A stretch of DNA of 64,000 nucleotides from assembly GCF_007828045.1 (NCBI RefSeq), contig NZ_VITN01000022.1:1-64000 (forward strand). The letters run 5' to 3'. Positions 58,223-64,000 of the stretch are shown piece after piece. Numbering within the stretch: position 1 is the stretch's first letter; every line of letters begins with the position of its first letter. The position numbers were made by a program, and so were the translations under genes. Origin of the DNA: Nitrospirillum amazonense. GTDB taxonomy: Bacteria > Pseudomonadota > Alphaproteobacteria > Azospirillales > Azospirillaceae. The notes under the pieces are model-generated. The model did not search any database. It was not told the DNA's origin and worked only from the letters and a program-made list of their open reading frames with translations.

Positions 58223-58872
58223 TGCGCCTGACGCCGGAACTGCTGCTGCGCGCCTACGCCATGGGGGTCTTCCCCATGGCGGAGTCCGCCGATGACGACG
58301 AAATCTTCTGGTTCGACCCGCCGGAGCGGGGGATCCTGCCCCTGGACGGCTTCCACGCACCGCGCCGCCTGCTGCGCACCGTGCGCCAGGGGCGCTTCCA
58401 GGTCAGCGTCGACACCGACTTCGAAGGAGTGATGCGGGCCTGCGGCGAATCCACCACCGACCGGCCGGACACCTGGATCAACGCCCAGATCCTGGAGGCC
58501 TATGTCGCCCTGCACCGCCAGGGCCGGGCCCATTCCGTGGAATGCCGGCGCGAGGGCCAGCTGGTGGGCGGCCTCTACGGCGTATCGATCGGCGGGGCGT
58601 TCTTCGGGGAGAGCATGTTCTCGCGCGAGACGGACGCCAGCAAGGTGGCCCTGGTCCACCTGGTGGCCCGCCTGCGCGCCGGCGGCTACAGCCTGCTGGA
58701 CACGCAGTTCGTGACCACCCACCTGTCGCAGTTCGGCGCGGTAGAAATCCCCCGCGCCGAATATCAGGCGCGGCTGGCCCGGGCGCTGCCCCGGCCGGGG
58801 CGGTTTCACTGCGGCTTGGACGAGGGCGCCTTGGTCGCCGGGTTCTTGCAGTCCACCACCCAGACGTCATAG
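58222..58872 (+). CDS. aat: Leucyl/phenylalanyl-tRNA-protein transferase
   Basis: The 216-residue protein has the Aat motifs [40 protein letters not shown] and [11 protein letters not shown]. It adds Leu or Phe to N-terminal Arg/Lys of proteins and so marks them for ClpAP degradation (N-degron pathway). ATG 58222 has AGGTGAG 8 nt upstream; GTG 58219 is less likely. Its last 67 bp overlap the convergent DUF2155 gene. Confidence 0.93.
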   Translation: MRLTPELLLRAYAMGVFPMAESADDDEIFWFDPPERGILPLDGFHAPRRLLRTVRQGRFQVSVDTDFEGVMRACGESTTDRPDTWINAQILEAYVALHRQGRAHSVECRREGQLVGGLYGVSIGGAFFGESMFSRETDASKVALVHLVARLRAGGYSLLDTQFVTTHLSQFGAVEIPRAEYQARLARALPRPGRFHCGLDEGALVAGFLQSTTQTS

Positions 58873-59486
58873 ACGGGGTCTTCCATCGCCGACAGGGCCG
58901 GGCTGGAGGCAAACATCCAGCCGGTGAAGACCTTGGCCGCCGGATCGTCCGGCTTGGCCTCCACGATGTCCAGGAAAGCGGCCGATTCCGGTTCCTCAAT
59001 GGGGGTGGTCTTGCGGCAGGCGCGGGCGGCCACGGTCAGCTGCCCGAAGCGGCCGCTCTGGCCCACCGCGATCTCCACGGTGGAGACGCGGCCCGTCACC
59101 TTGTCCAGGCCGCCAAGCACGGCGATCTTCATGTCCTCGAACGTGCGCGCCACGGCCGGCTGCGGCGGCAAGGGGGGCAGTGGCGTCACGGGTGAGGCCG
59201 CGCCCTCGGCCGGGGCGGTGGCGCCCTCGGCCGGGGCCGGCTGCGGCGACTGGCCGGCGGCGCCGGGGCCGGTCACGGGCTGGCTGGTGGGCGGCTGCTC
59301 TTCCGGGGCCTGGTCGCCGGACTTCTTCTGATCCGGAGTCGCGGCCGGCGGGGCCGGCGGCGTGCCGGGAATGGTGGGCGCGTTACCCGAGGGCGCGTTC
59401 TGGGGCGCGTTCTGGGCCTGGGCGCCGGCCGCGGCGGCCAGCACCAGGCACGAGGCCGCCGCCATCAGCAGGCGGCGCTGGCTCAT
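58806..59486 (-). CDS. Secreted DUF2155 protein
   Basis: The 226-residue product has a signal peptide, a Pro/Ala/Glu-rich linker (about 25-110), and a DUF2155 core ([54 protein letters not shown]). It is a conserved alphaproteobacterial envelope protein of unknown role, regularly next to NDUFA12 and Mla-type genes. It starts within the stop of mlaD (ATGA overlap) and its 3' end overlaps aat by 67 bp. Confidence 0.85.
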   Translation of the reverse strand: MSQRRLLMAAASCLVLAAAAGAQAQNAPQNAPSGNAPTIPGTPPAPPAATPDQKKSGDQAPEEQPPTSQPVTGPGAAGQSPQPAPAEGATAPAEGAASPVTPLPPLPPQPAVARTFEDMKIAVLGGLDKVTGRVSTVEIAVGQSGRFGQLTVAARACRKTTPIEEPESAAFLDIVEAKPDDPAAKVFTGWMFASSPALSAMEDPVYDVWVVDCKNPATKAPSSKPQ

Positions 59487-60061
59487 TTGCCGCCGCCGTT
59501 CAGCAGCCCCTTGGACGGGTCGGCCTTGGGCTGTTGGCCCGCGGGCTGTTGCTGCGGGGCGGGCTGGGCCGGCTGGCCCTGGTTCTGCTGGCCGGCATCG
59601 CCGCCCTTGTTGGCGTTGCTGCCGCCAGCGCTGAAGATGAAGCGGCCGAGCAGATCTTCCAGGTTCACCGCCGACTGGGTGTACTGGATGCGGCCGCCGG
59701 GCTTCAGCATCTCTTCCTCGCCGCCGGGCTGCAGGTTCAGGAACTTGCCGCCCAGCAGGCTTTCCGACGCGATGCCGGCGCTGGTGTCCTCGGGCAACTT
59801 CACCTGGCTGTCGATCTGCATCTCAATGACGGCCTGGTAGGTCTTGGGATCCAGGTAGGCCTTGGTGACCGATCCCACCTTCACGCCGCTGATGCGCACG
59901 TCGCTGCCGGCCGTCAGGCCGCCGGTGCTGGCGAAGCGGGCCTGCAGGGCATAGCCCGACACGGCACGCACGTTCGCCGTGGTGTAGGCGAAATAGAGGA
60001 AGAACGCCGCCACCACCAGGACGACGGCCCCCAGCACGGTCTCGATCACATTGCTGCGCAT
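59483..60061 (-). CDS. mlaD: MlaD-type outer-membrane lipid asymmetry protein
   Basis: The 192-residue protein has one N-terminal membrane helix (about 7-28) and an MCE domain (SGYALQARFASTGGLTAGSDVRISGVKVG, LPEDTSAGIASESLLGGKFLNLQPG). The C-terminal 45 residues are Gln/Pro/Gly-rich. MlaD forms the periplasmic hexamer of the Mla phospholipid transport system. The Mla ATPase and permease genes are not here. ATGA overlap with the DUF2155 gene suggests co-translation. Confidence 0.88.
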   Translation of the reverse strand: MRSNVIETVLGAVVLVVAAFFLYFAYTTANVRAVSGYALQARFASTGGLTAGSDVRISGVKVGSVTKAYLDPKTYQAVIEMQIDSQVKLPEDTSAGIASESLLGGKFLNLQPGGEEEMLKPGGRIQYTQSAVNLEDLLGRFIFSAGGSNANKGGDAGQQNQGQPAQPAPQQQPAGQQPKADPSKGLLNGGGK

Positions 60062-60271
60062 TCGCTTCCTCTGGAAAACCCTAGAAATAGGACAGGTCCG
60101 GAAAGACGCAAGGCCCCGGGAGGGGCCTTGGCCGACGCCTGTCGGGGGGACACCGGTGCCACTGCCCGGTCCCCAGCCCTGTTACCCACCCTGTCACGAT
60201 GTCGGGGCGGCGTCACCGTCGGCGATGCGCCGCGCATCCTGCAGGCCGGTGCCCCCTTACGCGGGGGTCCC

Positions 60272-60661
60272 TTATGCAGGGGTCCAGGGCTCGTAATCGC
60301 CGGTGGCGGCGGCGCGGTGGCCACCTTCATAGGTGTGACCGGGCGGACGGTACGCGTCCACGGTGCCGGTGTGGTTGGCCTCGTGCGGCTTCACCCACGG
60401 CTTGTGGTAGGCGCTGTTCTCCGGCAGGGGCTGTTCCATGGAGTAGTGCAGCCAGCCGTGCCACTCGGCCGGGACGGCCGACGCCTCAGGCTCACCCGCG
60501 AACAGCACCCAGCGGCGCACCTTCATGCCCGGACGCGCCTTCTTTTCCCGGAAGTAACGGTTGCCGAACCGGTCGGTGCCCACCAACTCGCCCCGCCGGG
60601 AAATCAGCAGGCGGATCGAGAGTTGGGACAGCCAGGTCAGGATGGAGATGCGTTGGGTCAT
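60272..60661 (-). CDS. Complex I accessory subunit NDUFA12-like
   Basis: The 129-residue protein, starting at ATG 60661, carries the NDUFA12/B17.2 signature ELVGTDRFGNRYFREKKARPG and RRWVLFAGEPEASAVPAEWHGWLHY. It is found in alphaproteobacteria and mitochondria and belongs to respiratory complex I (NADH:ubiquinone oxidoreductase). The longer frame from 60805 has no support. It precedes mlaD, with a 210-bp gap that holds a GC-rich hairpin at 60110-60129. Confidence 0.9.
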   Translation of the reverse strand: MTQRISILTWLSQLSIRLLISRRGELVGTDRFGNRYFREKKARPGMKVRRWVLFAGEPEASAVPAEWHGWLHYSMEQPLPENSAYHKPWVKPHEANHTGTVDAYRPPGHTYEGGHRAAATGDYEPWTPA

Positions 60662-60805
60662 GGGCCAAAACCAGAAAAGTGTGAACAGGGCCAAGCGCCT
60701 GGCAGCGGGCCCCCTGAAACGGACCGGCCGGACTATGGCAGTTTCGGCCCCGCGCGTCCATACGCTGAGGGGCCGCAGCCAGCGGGTAGCTCCCCCGCGT
60801 GACAT

Positions 60806-61933
60806 CTATTGGGATCGGCCGGCCTTGCGCGCCCGCCAGCGCCGCCAGGCGGCGACGGGGCCGTGGTCGGCGCGGATTTCCCAGGTCATCAACAGGATGC
60901 CGGCCAGCACCAGGGGCAGCACATAATAAAGGAATCGATACGCCAACAGGGCGCCGATGGCGCCGCCCGCCGGCCCATGGTCGCGCAGGCCCAGCAGCAG
61001 GATGGTCTCGAACACGCCCAGGCCGCCCGGCACATGGCTGACGATGGCGATGGCCAAGCCCGCGCAGAACAGGGCGGTAAACTCCATGAAGCCCACGCCC
61101 GTCTCCGGCGGCAGCAGGGTCCACAGGGCCGCCGCCGACAGCAGAATCTCCAGCGAGGCGATGACGATCTGCGACAGCATCACGCCCGAGGACGGCAGGG
61201 CGAAGGACCAGCGCCACAGGCGCACGGGCTTGTGCGTCACCGCCGCCGCCACCGTCATGGCGCCCAGGCCCACCAGCAACAGGCCGGCGACACCCTGCAG
61301 CAGCCAGGCGGGCACGTTCAGTAGGCCCGCCCCCACCTCCGGCCCGATGGCCACGCCCAGCGCCCCGGTGAAGGTGATGCCAAGGGTGAAGGTGGTGGTG
61401 GAGAAGACCACGATCTTGGCGATGTCGGCCGCCGACAGGCCGGCCACCGAATAGACGCGATAGCGCACCGACCCGCCGCTGATGACGGCGAAACCCACGT
61501 TGTTGGAAATGGCGTAACCGGCGAAGCTGCCGAAACCCACCGTGCGGTAGGGCAGCTTGATGCCCAGGTATTTCAGGGCGGAGACGTCGTAGAGCGTCAT
61601 CACCAGGTAAGCGGAGGCCACCAAGCCCGCCGCCTGCGCCACCCGCGCCCAGGGCAGCAGCCGGACATAGGCCCAGACCTCCGCAGGGCGGAAGTCGCGC
61701 GCGACATGGCGGATGGCCAGCACCACCAGGCCCAGCAGCACCAGGGCCGTGACCAGGGTGGTCAGGCGCTTCATCCAGTTGGGCTTGGCCGCATCACCAC
61801 CCACCGCCTTGTCATCCACCGCGCTTCCTTCCGCTTTTTCCCCCGCCGGCGCGCGCGCCGCCGGATCGATGACCACCGGGTGATGATAAGTCGGTCGGTC
61901 GGGGCGCTGGTCTGGGCTGCGCTCAGGGGGCAT
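60806..61933 (-). CDS. YbhN/UPF0104 (MprF-like) membrane protein
   Basis: The 375-residue product has a charged cytoplasmic N terminus (1-55) and about eight membrane helices. The stretch SNNVGFAVISGGSVRYRVYSV and the late SHVPGGLGVFETILLLGL are the signatures of the flippase half of lysyl-phosphatidylglycerol synthase-like proteins. It lacks the soluble aminoacyltransferase half, so it may flip lipids only. ATG 61933 has no obvious ribosome site; ATG at MKRLTTLVT (61774) is an alternative. Confidence 0.75.
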   Translation of the reverse strand: MPPERSPDQRPDRPTYHHPVVIDPAARAPAGEKAEGSAVDDKAVGGDAAKPNWMKRLTTLVTALVLLGLVVLAIRHVARDFRPAEVWAYVRLLPWARVAQAAGLVASAYLVMTLYDVSALKYLGIKLPYRTVGFGSFAGYAISNNVGFAVISGGSVRYRVYSVAGLSAADIAKIVVFSTTTFTLGITFTGALGVAIGPEVGAGLLNVPAWLLQGVAGLLLVGLGAMTVAAAVTHKPVRLWRWSFALPSSGVMLSQIVIASLEILLSAAALWTLLPPETGVGFMEFTALFCAGLAIAIVSHVPGGLGVFETILLLGLRDHGPAGGAIGALLAYRFLYYVLPLVLAGILLMTWEIRADHGPVAAWRRWRARKAGRSQ

Positions 61934-62437
61934 TCGGGACGGTGATTCTCAAAGACAAGGGGCCAAGACGCCGCACCACCTGCGGTGCCGGAGAGGCACC
62001 CTGCCATCTTCCAGGGGGGGTTGGAAACCCAAAAGCGCGGTGGCGCCCCGGGTGTTCCCGAACCGCCGGACGCACTGCCTGAGAAGTGGGCGGCCGGACG
62101 CATTCTTCAGCTTACGAACCAGGGTGAGCCAAAACCATGAAAGGCTCGGTTTCGTTGAAGAATCGCCCCCTACCCGAAGAGTCAACCACAACCCGTATGC
62201 ACCTCCCCTTTAGAGACCACAAAATGTCGTTGATGGTCGAAACATGGTGGCATACGCTTCCCCGACATACAGCATCTAGGGGTGCTGTCGCGGCGTAGAG
62301 CACCGGGGACCAGCCCAGGTTTTGGGGTGGTTTTGCCTGTTTCCAGGACCCCAGGTCCGGACAACGATCTCCGGAATTCGGCGCCCCCGCGACACCCACC
62401 CCACCATCGCGGCATTTCATTCGGGGGTCGGGGCACC
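61934..62437. other. 504-bp upstream region of nrdJ
   Basis: No gene can be supported; the frames here have poor codon use and no ribosome sites. The middle (62110-62280) is less GC-rich than the surroundings, which suits regulatory DNA. It holds a 6+6 inverted repeat ACAGCA-N8-TGCTGT at 62269-62288 and a purine-rich GGGGTCGGGG ribosome site for nrdJ. I looked for a cobalamin riboswitch and found no convincing B12-box. Confidence 0.5.
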
Positions 62438-64000
62438 ATGCGCATCGAGAGACGGTTCACGGTCGACGGTCGGGACGCTTACGAGGGGATCGCCTTCCGC
62501 ACGGCGACCAGCGAGATCCGCAACCCCGACGGCTCGGTGGTTTTCCAGGCCAAGGATATCCAGGTGCCGGCGGACTGGAGCCAGGTGGCCTGTGACATCC
62601 TGGCCCAGAAGTATTTCCGCCGCGCCGGCGTGCCCGCCCGCCTGAAGAAGGTGGAGGAGAACGACGTCCCGTCCTTCCTGTGGCGCCAGGTGGCCGATGA
62701 GGACGCGCTGGCCGATGTGCCCGCCAAGGAGCGGGTGGGCGGCGAGACCTCCGCCCGTCAGGTCTTCGACCGCCTGGCCGGCACCTGGGCCTATTGGGGC
62801 TGGAAGGGCGGCTATTTCGATAGCGAGGCCGACGCCAGCGCCTATTTCGACGAGATGCGCCATATGCTGGCCCGCCAGATGGCGGCCCCCAACAGCCCGC
62901 AGTGGTTCAACACCGGCCTGCACTGGGCCTATGGCATCGACGGCCCCGCCCAGGGCCATCACTATGTCGACTTCAAGACGGGGGAGCTGGTGGCCAGCAC
63001 CTCGGCCTATGAGCACCCGCAGCCGCACGCCTGCTTCATCCAGTCCGTCGCCGACGACCTGGTGAACGAAGGCGGCATCATGGACCTGTGGGTGCGCGAG
63101 GCCCGCCTGTTCAAGTACGGCTCCGGCACCGGCTCCAACTTCTCCCGCCTGCGCGGCGATGGGGAGCGGCTGGCCGGCGGCGGCAAGTCCTCCGGCCTGA
63201 TGAGCTTCCTGAAGATCGGCGACCGCGCCGCCGGCGCCATCAAGTCCGGCGGCACCACGCGGCGCGCCGCCAAGATGGTGACCGTGGACCTGGACCACCC
63301 GGACATCGAGGCCTACATCGACTGGAAGGTGGTGGAGGAGCAGAAGGTCTGCGCCCTGGTGGCCGGGTCCAAGCTGGCCAACAAGCACCTGAACGCCATC
63401 ATGGCGGCGGCGACGGAAGGCATGGGCCCCGACGCCGACCGCCTGGACCCGACGAAGAACAAGGCGCTGAAGCGGGCCATCATCGAGGCCCGCAAGTCCA
63501 TGATCCCGGAAAACTACATCCAGCGGGTCATCCAGTTCGCCGGCCAGGGCTATACGGAGATGGAGTTCCAGACCTATGACACGGACTGGGATTCCAGCGC
63601 CTACCTGACCGTTTCCGGCCAGAACTCCAACAACTCCGTCCGCGTGTCCGACGCCTTCATCCGCGCGGTGAAGGACGACGCCGACTGGAACCTGATCCGC
63701 CGCACCGACGGCAAGGTGGCCAAGACGCTGAAGGCCCGCGACCTGTGGGACAAGATCGGCCACGCCGCCTGGCAGTCGGCCGACCCGGGCGTGCAGTACG
63801 ACACCACCATCAACGACTGGCACACCTGCCCCGAGTCCGGCCGCATCAACGCGTCCAACCCCTGCTCGGAATACATGTTCCTGGACGACACGGCCTGCAA
63901 CCTGGCGTCCCTGAACCTCATGGAGTTCCGCCGGGCCGACGGCTCGTTCGACACCGAGTCCTTCCGCCACGCCTGCCGGCTGTGGACGGTGGCGCTGGAA
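62438..64000 (+). CDS. nrdJ: Vitamin B12-dependent ribonucleotide reductase, N-terminal part
   Basis: The first 521 codons are in the window and the frame stays open at the edge. The start is ATG 62438. Clear class II features are PNSPQWFNTGLHWAYG, HACFIQSVADDLVNEGGIMDLWVREARLFKYGSGTGSNFS and ASNPCSEYMFLDDTACNLASLNL, which hold active-site Cys residues. The enzyme makes deoxyribonucleotides using adenosylcobalamin, independent of oxygen. A long 5' region precedes it. Confidence 0.93.
   Translation, partial: MRIERRFTVDGRDAYEGIAFRTATSEIRNPDGSVVFQAKDIQVPADWSQVACDILAQKYFRRAGVPARLKKVEENDVPSFLWRQVADEDALADVPAKERVGGETSARQVFDRLAGTWAYWGWKGGYFDSEADASAYFDEMRHMLARQMAAPNSPQWFNTGLHWAYGIDGPAQGHHYVDFKTGELVASTSAYEHPQPHACFIQSVADDLVNEGGIMDLWVREARLFKYGSGTGSNFSRLRGDGERLAGGGKSSGLMSFLKIGDRAAGAIKSGGTTRRAAKMVTVDLDHPDIEAYIDWKVVEEQKVCALVAGSKLANKHLNAIMAAATEGMGPDADRLDPTKNKALKRAIIEARKSMIPENYIQRVIQFAGQGYTEMEFQTYDTDWDSSAYLTVSGQNSNNSVRVSDAFIRAVKDDADWNLIRRTDGKVAKTLKARDLWDKIGHAAWQSADPGVQYDTTINDWHTCPESGRINASNPCSEYMFLDDTACNLASLNLMEFRRADGSFDTESFRHACRLWTVALE

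Noticed and set aside
61949-62420. Small minus-strand frames before nrdJ
   Set aside because: No ribosome site, no recognisable domain, odd codon use; more likely regulatory DNA.
61934-62437. Cobalamin riboswitch before the B12-dependent reductase
   Set aside because: I searched by eye for the conserved B12-box and supporting stems and found none; only a simple inverted repeat is visible.

Overview
The window is about 64 kb of very GC-rich DNA with tightly packed bacterial genes. The gene content points to an alphaproteobacterium of the Rhodospirillales, probably the Azospirillum/Nitrospirillum group. The clues are a B12-dependent ribonucleotide reductase, the complex I accessory subunit NDUFA12, the DUF2155 - MlaD - NDUFA12 neighbourhood, an octaprenyl diphosphate synthase next to a DUF2007 protein, and Csu-type fimbriae beside motility genes. 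This placement is an inference from gene families; no marker rRNA is present. I saw no insertion sequence, prophage or CRISPR array. Most long antisense frames are GC-driven shadows of real genes.

1-6.3 kb: a row of hairpins ending in a terminator, a secreted MRJP/Yellow-like protein, a SsuABC/TauABC-type uptake operon (binding protein, permease, ATPase), a structured intergenic region with a possible 31-residue leader peptide, two small unknown genes and a threonine dehydratase-like enzyme.

6.4-18.9 kb: one long minus-strand export operon. It encodes a 52-residue membrane peptide, a membrane fusion protein, one MacB/LolD-type ATPase and four paralogous FtsX/MacB-like permeases in tandem. 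Its promoter region reads as a textbook sigma-54 unit: a -24/-12 element, an IHF site, and a two-copy activator site with 17-bp period. This is the most interesting system in the window.

19-29.5 kb: a chemoreceptor, two overlapping 2-oxoglutarate/Fe(II) oxygenases, a hybrid histidine kinase, a coiled-coil protein, a DUF6491 lipoprotein, an isolated fliG with a weak sigma-54-like promoter, a FrnE-type DsbA protein, a MarR-GNAT fusion that appears to be leaderless, and a small protein whose stop codon lies in a 26-bp tandem repeat.

29.7-36 kb: a Csu-type chaperone-usher operon (chaperone, usher, two-domain spore coat U tip protein, major pilin) followed by a secreted cyclophilin.

36.2-44.5 kb: a sigma-54 activator with a degenerate receiver, a small unknown protein, a YjfB-like motility protein, then TPR/glycosyltransferase, GT8-like, TPR/methyltransferase, GT4-like and RfbC genes. 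This looks like a surface or flagellar protein glycosylation locus.

44.5-64 kb: mostly housekeeping genes: TrmN6-like methyltransferase, DUF2007, IspB, tRNA-Pro(CGG), an aminotransferase, a BepA-like protease, a DUF3369 response regulator, a DsbA-like protein, AroQ, AccB, AccC, a DUF2339 membrane protein, Aat, DUF2155, MlaD, NDUFA12, a YbhN/UPF0104 protein, and the first 521 codons of nrdJ, cut by the window edge.
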